Source of the DNA: Bacteroidales bacterium 52_46
GTDB lineage: Bacteria; Bacteroidota; Bacteroidia; Bacteroidales; Muribaculaceae
Direction: 5' to 3'
Assembly (NCBI GenBank): GCA_001915385.1
Contig: MNQK01000003.1
Location: 1-64,000, forward strand
Length of the DNA stretch: 64,000 nt
Part shown: piece after piece, positions 45,096 through 53,844 of the stretch
Layout: every line of letters starts with the position of its first letter
Numbering within the stretch: the stretch's first letter is position 1
Notes under the pieces: generated by a model
Databases searched by the model: none
What the model saw: the letters and a program-made list of their open reading frames with translations, nothing else
Told to the model about the DNA's origin: nothing
Position numbers and translations under genes: made by a program

Positions 45096-46841
45096 TCATA
45101 CTGTCACCTGCTGCAGGGGGGCCGGATTGAGGTAGCCGATATGGCCGCTCTCCTTGCCGGAGTTGTAGGCGAGCTGGACGTCGATAAGGCACGGCTTCTT
45201 CGACGCAATGGCTGCTGTCAGCGCGGCGGAAAGCTCATCCGGAGTGGTGACATAATAGTTGTCGGCTCCGAAAGCCTCGGCGAGTTTATCGTAGCGGGCA
45301 TGAATGTCGAGAGTGGTAGGAGCAGGATCGCTGCCGCCGCTCATGTTGACACCCGCGCCGTTGTAGATACCGCCGTTGTTGAAGATGACGACAGTGACGG
45401 GGAGATTGAACCGGACGATGGTGCTGAAATCCATGCCGGAGAAGCCGAACGCGCTGTCGCCTTCTATGGCCACTACGCTCTTGCCTGTGGCTACGGCGGC
45501 ACCTATTGCCGACCCCATGCCCATGCCCATGATTGCCCATGTCGCACAGTCTACGCGGTGACGGGGCAGACTCATGTCTATGGCATCGCGTGTGTCGTCG
45601 AGCGTATTTGCTCCTTCGTTGATGAGTATTACGTCGGGGTTGCTCTCGATAATCGGCTTGATAGCGCTCAGTGCCGACCAGTGGGTCATAGGCATAATCT
45701 TGGCATTTTCGGCCAGACGAGCCGCGAATTTCGCGTTTTTGCCCTTTGTCTCAGCCTGAAGCGAGCTGACCCATGCCGGGTCGGCTGACATCGTTTTGCC
45801 TTCAAGTCCGGCCAGAATGGCATCGAGCGAGAGGCTCATGTCGCCTACTACAGGCACCGCTATCGGGACATTGACATCTATCTCCTGAGGCTCGACATCG
45901 AGCTGGACGAATTTGATAGCGGGATTCCACTTTCCTTTTCCGAACGAGAGCATCCAGTTAAGACGCGCGCCTATTACCACCACGACATCGGCCTGCTCCA
46001 TAATTGTGGAACGGCATGAAATCGCGCTGAGCGGCCCGTTGTCAGGCATAAGCCCTTTGGCCATCGACATGGGTAGGTAGGGAATATTGTATTTCTCGAC
46101 AAGAGTCTTGATTTTATCATCGACCTGCGCGTAGGCGGCTCCTTTGCCAAGAAGTATGGCGGGATGTCTGGCTGAGAGGATTGTATTGACGGCAAGGTCG
46201 ACCGATGCCTGATTAGGAGCTACGGGCGAATATACGTCGACAGGCTTATAGAACAGTTTCTCGGCGTCCTCGCGGTTCATAATCTGGCCGAGAGCGGGTG
46301 TCGCCATGTCGATATATACTCCGCCGGGACGTCCGCTCACGGCTGCACGGTAAGCTCTTGCGACTGCCGAAGGTATATCCTCGGCCTTGCTGCAGCGGAA
46401 AGCTGCCTTGACGAGCGGACGGGCAGTGTTGAGCTGGTCGAGTTCTTCGTAAGTACCCATCTTCATGTCGACCATCGTCGGGTCAGTCGCCCCCGAAATC
46501 TGTATCATCGGGTAGCAGTTGACAGTAGCGTTTGCCGTGGCGGTCAGACCGTTCATGAATCCTAATGACGATACGGTAAGGAGCACTCCGGGCTTTTTGG
46601 TGAGGTAGCCGTGGGTGGCGGCAGCCATACCAGCCTGCTGCTCAAAACGGAAAGATACGAACTTGATGCCCTGTTCCTGGCAGATATATGCGGCTTCGGT
46701 AACGGGAATTCCGACCAGACCGTACATCGTGTCGAGACCGACCTCACGGAGGGCGCGGGCAAGAATATACATGCCTGTCACCTGTTCCGGATAATGGGGA
46801 GCCGTCTGGGGCGTCGCAGCCCCTGGTGTTGTAGTTGACAT
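45096..46841 (-). CDS. oxc: Oxalyl-CoA decarboxylase
   Basis: A thiamine-diphosphate enzyme that decarboxylates oxalyl-CoA to formyl-CoA. The N-terminal Pyr domain has YGLVGIPVTEAA and FRFEQQAGMAAATHGYLT with the catalytic Glu (Glu67). SGATDPTMVDM, LLGKGAAYAQ in the middle ADP-binding domain, and the TPP motif EGDSAFGFSGMDFSTIVRFNLP with later NNGGIYNG follow. At 581 residues it is complete. The formyl-CoA product feeds frc, encoded 148 bases upstream in the same operon; the transferase returns CoA to oxalate and releases formate. Confidence 0.93.
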   Translation of the reverse strand: MSTTTPGAATPQTAPHYPEQVTGMYILARALREVGLDTMYGLVGIPVTEAAYICQEQGIKFVSFRFEQQAGMAAATHGYLTKKPGVLLTVSSLGFMNGLTATANATVNCYPMIQISGATDPTMVDMKMGTYEELDQLNTARPLVKAAFRCSKAEDIPSAVARAYRAAVSGRPGGVYIDMATPALGQIMNREDAEKLFYKPVDVYSPVAPNQASVDLAVNTILSARHPAILLGKGAAYAQVDDKIKTLVEKYNIPYLPMSMAKGLMPDNGPLSAISCRSTIMEQADVVVVIGARLNWMLSFGKGKWNPAIKFVQLDVEPQEIDVNVPIAVPVVGDMSLSLDAILAGLEGKTMSADPAWVSSLQAETKGKNAKFAARLAENAKIMPMTHWSALSAIKPIIESNPDVILINEGANTLDDTRDAIDMSLPRHRVDCATWAIMGMGMGSAIGAAVATGKSVVAIEGDSAFGFSGMDFSTIVRFNLPVTVVIFNNGGIYNGAGVNMSGGSDPAPTTLDIHARYDKLAEAFGADNYYVTTPDELSAALTAAIASKKPCLIDVQLAYNSGKESGHIGYLNPAPLQQVTV

Positions 46842-46922
46842 AAGTAAAATATTTTATACCGTGACACCGGAAGGTCTGTCCTCCCCTGCTGTCACAGCGG
46901 TAAATGTATCCGTTTGTCTGGA

Positions 46923-46953
46923 AAGCCTGTCGCCGGCAATCGGCGGCAGGCTT
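46923..46953 (-). other. Intercistronic hairpin between frc and oxc
   Basis: AAGCCTGTCGCCG (46923-46935) pairs with CGGCGGCAGGCTT (46941-46953) around the loop GCAAT, with one G-T pair. It lies in the 148-base gap between frc and oxc. No T-run follows on the minus strand, so processing or partial attenuation fits better than full termination. Confidence 0.6.
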
Positions 46954-46989
46954 GATGTATATGCAGGTGCAAACGCGTTGCAGAAATGC

Positions 46990-48294
46990 TTATTTTGCAG
47001 GTTGTGCAGGTTTCGGAAGCGGTTCGGTGGTACCGTTCTTGGCAAACTCGGCCTGCTGCTGCTCAGAATATCCGAGAGAGGTGAGGATTTCCGCGGTATT
47101 GCCGCCCAGGTCGGGACAAGGGCCGTAGGTAGGCTGGAAGTTTGACATCGTGAAAGGCACGCCGACGGTGACAAATTCGCCAATTTTGCCACCCTGGTTG
47201 ATTCTGACGAGGGTGTTGCCGTCGTAAAGCGATTCGTCTGACATGAGTTCCTTGGTCGAGATAACGGGACCTACGGGAACTCCGGCTTTCGACAGCAGGT
47301 CGGTGACTTCGTATTTATCCTTATCTATACAGTACTGCTGTATGCGTGCCCAGATTTCCTCTTTATGACGGTCGCGCGCGTCGGCAGTGTTGAAGTCGGG
47401 ATTGGTGAGCCAGTCTTCAAATCCCAATGCCTTGCATGCGAGTTCAAACGATTTGGCATCACGCTGGAGTATCACATATACGTATGCATTGTCATCGGTC
47501 TCCCAGCCTTTGCATTTGTAAGTCCAGCCGAGCACTCCGCTGCCTTCGGTATTGCCCGAACGGGGCACAGTACCGTTGAATTTACCGTTGGGATATTGCG
47601 GGAACTGGGTAAGATAACCGATTCGGTCAAGTGTGAGCTGGTCGCGTGTCTTGATACGGCAGAGGTTAAGACATGCGTTGTGCATCGACTGATACACGAA
47701 GCAGCCTTCACCGGTCTTTTCGCGCTGCAGCAGGGCGGCAAGCAGACCGATGGTAAGATGCATGCCGGTATTGGAGTCGCCGAGGGCGGCACCCGACTGT
47801 GTAGGGATATTATATTCGCCGGTGTACCAGCCGGTGGTCGATGCGGCGGCAGCTGTCACCTGTGCCACAGGCTCGTATGCTTTGAGGTCTTTATATTTTG
47901 ATGTTACGGGGAATCCTTTGATTGTACCATAGATACATTTGGGATTGAGAGCGTGGACAGCCTCCCAGCTGAAACCGAGCTTGTCGGCAGCTCCGGGGTG
48001 AAGATTTTCCACAAATATGTCGGCTTCCTTGATTAAGTCGGTGAGAATCTGTTTTCCGTCAGGAGTCTTGCAGTCAAGAGAAATCGACTTCTTGTCGGAA
48101 TTGAGCTGGAGGAAGTAGTAGCTTGGCAGATCAGGGTCAAACTGCAGTTCCTTACGCGTGGCGTCGCCCTTGCCGGGACGCTCTATCTTAATAACTTCTG
48201 CGCCGAGCCAGGCGAGCAATTGTGTGCATGACGGGCCGGACTGGACTTCGGTCAAATCCACCACTTTGATACCTTGAAGAGGAGCTGTGTTCAT
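46990..48294 (-). CDS. frc: Formyl-CoA:oxalate CoA-transferase
   Basis: A family III CoA-transferase moving CoA from formyl-CoA to oxalate. It closely follows the pattern of the Oxalobacter enzyme: VVDLTEVQSGPSCTQLLAWLGAEVIKIERPGKGD at the N terminus, SGAALGDSNTGMHL with the catalytic Asp (Asp173), and RIKTRDQ. Length 434 residues, close to the usual 428. It is the first gene of the frc-oxc-AEC operon. No good Bacteroidales promoter was found in the 393 bases upstream. Confidence 0.93.
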   Translation of the reverse strand: MNTAPLQGIKVVDLTEVQSGPSCTQLLAWLGAEVIKIERPGKGDATRKELQFDPDLPSYYFLQLNSDKKSISLDCKTPDGKQILTDLIKEADIFVENLHPGAADKLGFSWEAVHALNPKCIYGTIKGFPVTSKYKDLKAYEPVAQVTAAAASTTGWYTGEYNIPTQSGAALGDSNTGMHLTIGLLAALLQREKTGEGCFVYQSMHNACLNLCRIKTRDQLTLDRIGYLTQFPQYPNGKFNGTVPRSGNTEGSGVLGWTYKCKGWETDDNAYVYVILQRDAKSFELACKALGFEDWLTNPDFNTADARDRHKEEIWARIQQYCIDKDKYEVTDLLSKAGVPVGPVISTKELMSDESLYDGNTLVRINQGGKIGEFVTVGVPFTMSNFQPTYGPCPDLGGNTAEILTSLGYSEQQQAEFAKNGTTEPLPKPAQPAK

Positions 48295-48687
48295 AATACT
48301 TTAGGAATTAAACGTTAGAAATCATAGTTGATAATAATCTCGGAGTCATGCAACCGCATGTCACGCAGTGCTCTTGAAAATCTTTAGGGAATATCCCATA
48401 AAAAGCTCACCGCCGCCGTACGATCGGGACATACTCCAAGGAGTATCCCCGGCATCCGATTCAATAATAAAAACACCCGCCCCATAAAAAAGTTTGATAA
48501 CGACATAGTATTGTCGGGCAAAACCGCGACGCTAACAGCCCCTGAGTCAAATACAAAAGCTCCGCCACCCCGCTTTCGCGCTATGTGCCCGCTCTCCGCA
48601 TATTGCCAATGTCGGCCGATTGAATTAATTTTGTGAATCCAAATCCACTTAACCTCCGGGTATACCCGCAAATGGTTTTAGTTAGTC
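48295..48687. other. Divergent spacer between frc and the GNAT gene
   Basis: No credible gene: the 95-codon minus frame at 48384-48671 lacks family features and overlaps the GNAT promoter. The frc promoter must lie here, but no TAnnTTTG on the minus strand is evident. A small hairpin (GGAGTATCCC and its near complement, about 48430-48450) is present. Confidence 0.5.
48603..48633 (+). promoter_or_regulatory. Promoter of the GNAT gene
   Basis: TTG (48603-48605) and TAATTTTG (48626-48633), spaced 20, match the Bacteroidales consensus 55 bases before the start at 48688. Confidence 0.6.
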
Positions 48688-49212
48688 ATGACTTATATCG
48701 AAACAGAACGGCTGATTTTACGCTCATGGAAACCGGAGGACCTGCCGGCATTCATCGCAATGAATATGGATAAACGTGTCATGCGCTATTTCCCGGCAAC
48801 ATTGAGTGAAACAGAAACGACGGCATTTTACAATCGTATACAAGATGAGTTCGACCGTGACGGCCGGGGATTGTATGCTGTAGAAATTAAAGCGACCGGA
48901 GAGTTCATCGGATATGTCGGCCTGCATGAAATAGGATTTGAGGCCGACTTCACGCCGGGCATTGAGATAGGCTGGCGCCTGGCCGCTGATTATCATAATC
49001 ACGGATACGCGACCGAAGCTGCCAAAGCAGTGTTGACACTGGCCAAAGAGTCGGGAATCAAGCGATTATATTCGTTCACCGCAAAAATCAATATCCCGTC
49101 AGAACGCGTAATGCAAAAAATCGGCATGCAAAAAATCAAAGAATTTGCACACCCAAAACTCCCGTCCCATTCTCCCCTACGCACGCACGTGCTCTACAGC
49201 ATTGATATTTAA
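48688..49212 (+). CDS. GNAT-family N-acetyltransferase (RimJ/RimL type)
   Basis: A 174-residue acetyltransferase that uses acetyl-CoA. It begins with TERLILRSWKPEDLPAFIAMN, typical of the RimJ/RimL subgroup, followed by FIGYVGLHEI, IGWRLAADYHNHGYATEAAKAVL with the acetyl-CoA loop, and PSERVMQKIGM. The acceptor is unknown; relatives modify ribosomal proteins, amino acids or small amines. It stands alone at the left edge of the accessory region. Confidence 0.85.
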   Translation: MTYIETERLILRSWKPEDLPAFIAMNMDKRVMRYFPATLSETETTAFYNRIQDEFDRDGRGLYAVEIKATGEFIGYVGLHEIGFEADFTPGIEIGWRLAADYHNHGYATEAAKAVLTLAKESGIKRLYSFTAKINIPSERVMQKIGMQKIKEFAHPKLPSHSPLRTHVLYSIDI

Positions 49213-49539
49213 ACACCCCACCGCAAATAACCTCCACAACATCCACCCTCTACATTTTGCCGATGCAGTTTCAGCAACTATTTACATGTCAAGACGTTGA
49301 TGTTTAACAGGGTTAAATCCATTTGCAGTAAGAAAGCATCTTAGCACTCCTCTTCTCCGGGACTGTCACAGCCTCCATTCCCACAGCCATATCGCTGCCA
49401 TTTTAACCCACAAGGGTAGCAAAAATACGCTAATTTTTAGAATAAATCTGCGATGCGAAATCCACATTATTCAGACTTAGATAGTGTTTGGATAGAGAAT
49501 TAGAGAAGGGGAGCTCAATCATACTCTAAGACTGGCAAA
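49213..49539. other. Gene-free spacer with a solitary MITE end
   Basis: No gene is seen. Positions 49476-49512 (CTTAGATAGTGTTTG ... GAATTAGAGAAG) resemble the left end of the MITE at 51201-51394 and look like a solitary fragment of the same family. Confidence 0.5.
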
Positions 49540-50250
49540 TCAAATAATTAAAGATTTCCGCGAGATGAGCATTCCCATCAATTGATATGCTGCTCCTTGA
49601 AATAAAAAATTTAGATTTTCTATATCAACTGATTGTTTTTCATTCCTTACACCTTTTTCCCAATAGGAATAGATACCATAGATATCAACAGCATCACATA
49701 CTATTGTGTTTATATCATCTGTCAGGCAATAAACATAATCAATACCTGCTTTTACGGCGTCTTCAGGATTATAATCACCGGACATCCATACATTAGGGTT
49801 AGCGCCGATATTTAGTAATCGTTCAACCTCAGAATAATCAAGCTTCATACCTGCTTCGTACAACTTGCAATCGACCTCCTTATATCCAAGAGATAATAAA
49901 TGGGGTAAACTGCCGTCAAGCATGAATTCAAAATCATAGTCCTCACTATAATATGCAAAGCATTTAAGATGCTTTCTTAAGTCGTATTCGAAAGAAGTGG
50001 GAACAGCGATTATATTCTTAAGGTATAAAAGTATTTCCTTGCATCTCTTGCGACAAATTTCTATTACCGGGATAGCAGACTGGCTCCATTCGTCATCAGA
50101 TAAGATCAAATAATTTGAGTATGCCAATTGATATAAAGAATATACGCCAATGAAACAATGGTTGTTTTGTTCTTCAAATCTTTTTATGAAATCTTCACTG
50201 CGACATTGAAGTATATAAAGCAGAAGAAGATTATTGGACTGATTGCTCAT
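49540..50250 (-). CDS. Hypothetical protein with ankyrin-like motif
   Basis: Not recognised. From ATG 50250 (MSNQSNNLLLLYILQ) it has 236 residues, is soluble and helical, and contains one ankyrin-like unit (DYSEVERLLNIGANPNVWMSG, about 161-181). AT-rich codon use differs from the core genes to the left. It is an orphan in an accessory region; orphan soluble proteins of this kind are often immunity proteins of contact-dependent toxins, but no toxin gene is adjacent, so this is only a possibility. Confidence 0.6.
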   Translation of the reverse strand: MSNQSNNLLLLYILQCRSEDFIKRFEEQNNHCFIGVYSLYQLAYSNYLILSDDEWSQSAIPVIEICRKRCKEILLYLKNIIAVPTSFEYDLRKHLKCFAYYSEDYDFEFMLDGSLPHLLSLGYKEVDCKLYEAGMKLDYSEVERLLNIGANPNVWMSGDYNPEDAVKAGIDYVYCLTDDINTIVCDAVDIYGIYSYWEKGVRNEKQSVDIENLNFLFQGAAYQLMGMLISRKSLII

Positions 50251-50515
50251 ATAATATTCGTTAAATTTACAAATTAATGATATTGAATTAGTATTGGTGC
50301 AAGAAAGCACAAACTACTGTTAAATATTAACATTTAATCTAATACAAAATAGCACATTAATTTTTGATTTTGAAATAGTAATGGTCGATAAAATTCAGCC
50401 ACATTTATTAGAATTTATCTAAAAAAATGATGGGATTAAAAAAAGGTTCTTCTGTATCGATATTTGATACACCATAGTGATAATTTTGCAGTGTAAACAT
50501 TAAAAGCAACAAGAT
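50251..50515. other. Divergent AT-rich spacer
   Basis: Contains TAATTTTG at 50481-50488, a -7 motif for the Trp-repeat gene at 50516, without a well-placed -33 element. No other feature is seen. Confidence 0.5.
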
Positions 50516-51031
50516 ATGGAATCTATCACTAACAATGAGTTTCTTAACTCTGTCCTCGAATCTGACGCATGGAAAGAGATTTCCGACAATGAATCGCTCA
50601 GTATGGATATACTTGATAAGTATGCCGACAAACTGGATTGGGATGAAATCAGCGAAAACCGGAACATCATCTGGACACTCGAAGGTATCAACAAGTTTGC
50701 CTACCGCCTAAACTGGAGCAACTTCTCTCAGGGCTGCCCTGACCACATCATCAACGAAGTCACTCTTCAAAAGTTTGCCAACCGCTGGGACTGGAAAGCA
50801 ATTTCAAATCGAGACTGCTTCTACAACAACTGGGCGCTTCTTGAAAAGTTTGCGGATAAGGCCGACTGGAGCGAGGTCATAACGAACTGGAATATAGAAA
50901 AGCCATTGGAGTTTTTCGCTCGCTTCCAACAATATATCCCAATGGCCAAACTTCAGGATTCCCGTCTCTGGGACTCAATGGCAGAAGCTCGGGCCAAACG
51001 TATCATGCAGGAAGCCATAGGCATCTGCTAG
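50516..51031 (+). CDS. Trp-repeat protein of unknown function
   Basis: Not a named family. The 171-residue protein is built from four clear tandem units of about 25 residues with the pattern [LI]xKaAxxxxWxxIS (a is Phe or Tyr): LDKYADKLDWDEIS (33-46), INKFAYRLNWSNFS (58-71), LQKFANRWDWKAIS (84-97) and LEKFADKADWSEVI (109-122), with degenerate units at each end. No signal peptide or TM. Each unit is probably a helical hairpin, giving a solenoid for protein binding. It is alone, between an orphan gene and a MITE. Confidence 0.7.
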   Translation: MESITNNEFLNSVLESDAWKEISDNESLSMDILDKYADKLDWDEISENRNIIWTLEGINKFAYRLNWSNFSQGCPDHIINEVTLQKFANRWDWKAISNRDCFYNNWALLEKFADKADWSEVITNWNIEKPLEFFARFQQYIPMAKLQDSRLWDSMAEARAKRIMQEAIGIC

Positions 51032-51477
51032 ACGGCAACAAACCTTCGGAGCCTTTTGAGAGGCTACACCCCTTAGCAGATGGCTGGATTCTTTCTCCAA
51101 AGGCGGCAAGCCGATAACGACCGCTCACCTATGCTTCCTCTTGACACTGCAAAGTTAAATGGGCTGGATGCAGCCTATCTGCGTAGCGGATAAAAACTTA
51201 GAGAGTGTTTGAAATTAAACCGTATTAACAATAAAAGAGAATTAGAGGAGATACTTCAAATTAATCCTGAGGCCATTTTTGGTTAATTCCGCGAGTTTCA
51301 TCAGTCGCATAGCGAGCTATGCGACTGATGAAACTCGCGGAATTACCTCAAAAAATCCTCTCAGTCTTAATTTGATTTAAATTCAAACACTCTCTTAAAA
51401 AAATATTGATTTTTGTCTAAATTATAGGTTTGAGCACATTATTTACAGGCTCATTTTGTGCAATAACGCTGTTATTG
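51032..51477. other. Gene-free region around the MITE
   Basis: Apart from the MITE at 51201-51394 no gene is seen. The 77-codon frame at 51430-51663 is in the wrong frame compared with the XRE remnant and is rejected. Confidence 0.6.
51201..51394. mobile_element. MITE with nested perfect palindrome
   Basis: Terminal inverted repeats (GAGAGTGTTTGAAAT at 51201-51215 and its near complement at 51381-51394) enclose about 190 bases with no coding capacity. At the centre the arms 51284-51312 and 51317-51345 are perfectly complementary over 29 bases around the loop CGAG. This is the layout of a non-autonomous transposable element or long palindromic repeat. A solitary end resembles it at 49476-49512. 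Confidence 0.7.
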
Positions 51478-51508
51478 TTGGGGCGCTCAAATAATATTTG
51501 TAAATTTG
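51478..51508 (+). promoter_or_regulatory. Promoter before the XRE remnant and DUF262 pair
   Basis: TTG (51478-51480) and TAAATTTG (51501-51508), spaced 20, form an excellent Bacteroidales promoter. No other promoter was found before the DUF262 genes, so they may be transcribed from here through the regulator remnant. Confidence 0.65.
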
Positions 51509-51539
51509 CATCATATACCAACCGGTCGGAAAGGGAATC

Positions 51540-51731
51540 GTTAAACTCAATGCATCAGGGCTTACCGACAATGGCAGGCAGCGAAAAAGCTTGGCGGAGC
51601 AACTTAGCAAAGCCCCGACGACGATTCCCAAGTGGTGTACTAATACCATTCAGCCCGATTTGAAGACATTGGCTGAAATACCAAAACTTCTTAATATTAA
51701 TATCCGGGAGCTACTTGTAAATACCCAATAA
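51540..51731 (+). pseudogene. Decayed XRE-family HTH regulator
   Basis: Read in one frame to the stop at 51731, the sequence encodes VKLNASGLTDN..., then RKSLAEQLSKAPTTIPKWC, TNTIQPDLKTLAEIPKLLN and INIRELLVNTQ. This is the common small XRE regulator of Bacteroidetes (LAEKLGKSPTTVSKWCTNTxQPDL...LNVDVRELL). No usable start codon precedes it in frame (ATC stands where ATG is expected), and the first helix is altered. It is best read as a remnant of the regulator for the DUF262 operon. Confidence 0.65.
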
Positions 51732-51850
51732 TATCATGACAAGACAGTCCGCCGAAAGACTAACAACGATAACCGTCAGGAAAAAGCATCATTGATTTGA
51801 ACTATTGCCGATAAACTTGTGGGTATTAACAATACCGGTGTAAATTATGA

Positions 51851-53833
51851 ATGAGAATGAGTATAAATGAGTATAAAAAAGCATATGAGATGAATGATTT
51901 GGATAACTCTATCACATTGAAGTCATTGAGAGAACTTCTTGATATGAATTTTTTCATACCAAGTTATCAGCGTGGTTATCGCTGGACTGAGCAGCAAGTC
52001 AAGGAATTGCTGAATGATATTGATGAATTTTCAACTCAGACTGCTAATACTCCAAATCCAGGCCAGTTTTACTGTCTTCAACCTTTGGTAGTGAAGAAAA
52101 TGGATAATGACGCAAGAAAAAAATATGGATTGAATGATTCAATATGGTATGAAGTTGTCGACGGCCAGCAACGATTGACGACATTTTTCCTGTTGTTAAG
52201 CTTCTTACATCAAAAATTTGTCGATTCAGAAGGAGATTACCCATCTGAAATATTTACCATTAAATACGAGCGTAATTTAAATGGAGAAATATCATTAGAT
52301 CCGACGTTGGACGACATTGATAGTTTTCACTTTCGAAAGGCATATTCTGAAATTTCTGAATGGATAAAAAAAAGGCGGGGGCAAACAATGACTAAGGGAA
52401 AAATGTCTCTCTTCTATGATGCGCTTGTAACTGCAAAAATACACGAAAAGCCAAACGAAGAGAAGAAAGATGATGCTAATAATGTTCGGTTTATTTGGTA
52501 TGAATTGGGCGAAAATGAGGATCCCATTAAAGTTTTCACACGACTTAATGTTGGGAAAATCTCTTTGACCAATGCAGAACTAATAAAAGCTCTGTTGCTG
52601 AAAAGTTCAAACTTTGAGGGAAGAGAAAGTGAACTAAAATTGCGTCAACAGGAAATTGCCTCAGAATGGGACAATATTGAATACACTCTTCAAAACGATG
52701 AATTTTGGCTATTTTTGCATGAAGCTGGATATGATCGTCCCACCCGTATTGATTTTATATTTGATTTAATATGCGAACATAACGCTCTAAATCTCTCAAA
52801 GGAGCAGCTTGATGAGATAGGAACTGATGAATATCGTACATTCAGGTATTTCTATGAGTATTTCACCCACACATCAAATCATTCGATGAAATATTGTTGG
52901 GAAAAGGTTTTACATCGTTTCTCAACGTTCTCAGAATGGTATGATGAGTCGGAAATATATCATTATGTGGGTTATCTCATTGCTTGCGGCGCAAAAAAAC
53001 TGGAAGTGCTGTTAAAGGAATGGACTGAGTGCGATAGCAAGACCTCATTTATTAAATATTTAAAGCGAGAAATCAAATCTGTTGTATGTAATGAATCTTT
53101 ATGTTATCCATTAGACAAACAATATGATATTGATGGGAATGATAAATGGAAAACCCGACGCACATTGCTATTCCACAATATCCAAACTGTAATTGATCAG
53201 AACAAGGTTCAGAAAGAGAATGTTAGATATGGTTTGTCTACATTCTACAAATTCCCATTCCACCTATATAAATTAGAAGGCTGGGACGTGGAACATATCA
53301 GCTCCAATACTACTAATCCGGAAACAGATATAGACACACAGAAGGAATGGTTGATGAACTGTTATATTGCTGTTGATAAGGAATTACAGGATGAGATTAA
53401 AGCTTATTTCGAGTCAAAACCGGAAGAGAAATCATTAAGATTTCTTGAACTGAAAGCAAAGATTAATATAGAATCAGAAGAAGCTGAATTGACACCTGAA
53501 GAAAAAAACAGGATATGGAACTATACATTGCTTGACTCATCAAGTAATCGTAGTTATGGTAATTCAATTTTCTCTGCAAAGCGTAGGGTGTTAATAGGAA
53601 AGCAACAAGGGAAAAAGCTTGGTGTGCCTCACTTGACTCGCGATAAGGATAAAAAGATTGACGTTCCGGATGAGGTAAAAAGCGAGTCTGCTTTTGTTCC
53701 ACCTTGCACTATGAATGTTTTCCTTAAGTATTATTCAACGATTTCGAATGCAGCCAATTATTGGACAAAGCATGACTGCACCGAGTATCTGAAAGATATT
53801 CAGCGTTGTATTAACGAATTATCTGAAGATTAA
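51851..53833 (+). CDS. DUF262/DUF1524-type protein (GmrSD-like)
   Basis: Members of this family include the type IV restriction enzyme GmrSD and the SspE effector: a DUF262 ParB-like nucleotide-binding domain joined to an HNH nuclease. Here FIPSYQRGYRWTEQQV (about 35-50) and VVDGQQRLTTFFLLL (about 102-116) mark DUF262, with FTRLNVGKISLTNAELIKALLL following. The C-terminal WDVEHISSNTT (about 480) and YTLLDSSSNRSYGNSIFSAKRR resemble the DUF1524 HNH region. 660 residues, AT-rich. The second DUF262 gene follows 11 bases later, so this is a two-gene operon, probably anti-phage. Confidence 0.83.
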   Translation: MRMSINEYKKAYEMNDLDNSITLKSLRELLDMNFFIPSYQRGYRWTEQQVKELLNDIDEFSTQTANTPNPGQFYCLQPLVVKKMDNDARKKYGLNDSIWYEVVDGQQRLTTFFLLLSFLHQKFVDSEGDYPSEIFTIKYERNLNGEISLDPTLDDIDSFHFRKAYSEISEWIKKRRGQTMTKGKMSLFYDALVTAKIHEKPNEEKKDDANNVRFIWYELGENEDPIKVFTRLNVGKISLTNAELIKALLLKSSNFEGRESELKLRQQEIASEWDNIEYTLQNDEFWLFLHEAGYDRPTRIDFIFDLICEHNALNLSKEQLDEIGTDEYRTFRYFYEYFTHTSNHSMKYCWEKVLHRFSTFSEWYDESEIYHYVGYLIACGAKKLEVLLKEWTECDSKTSFIKYLKREIKSVVCNESLCYPLDKQYDIDGNDKWKTRRTLLFHNIQTVIDQNKVQKENVRYGLSTFYKFPFHLYKLEGWDVEHISSNTTNPETDIDTQKEWLMNCYIAVDKELQDEIKAYFESKPEEKSLRFLELKAKINIESEEAELTPEEKNRIWNYTLLDSSSNRSYGNSIFSAKRRVLIGKQQGKKLGVPHLTRDKDKKIDVPDEVKSESAFVPPCTMNVFLKYYSTISNAANYWTKHDCTEYLKDIQRCINELSED

Positions 53834-53844
53834 ATATATTACCG

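Noticed and set aside
48384..48671. 95-codon minus-strand frame upstream of frc
   Set aside because: It overlaps the GNAT promoter, lacks any domain pattern and has no promoter of its own.
51430..51663. 77-codon frame before the DUF262 genes
   Set aside because: A different frame of the same DNA encodes a recognisable XRE repressor remnant, so this frame is a shadow.
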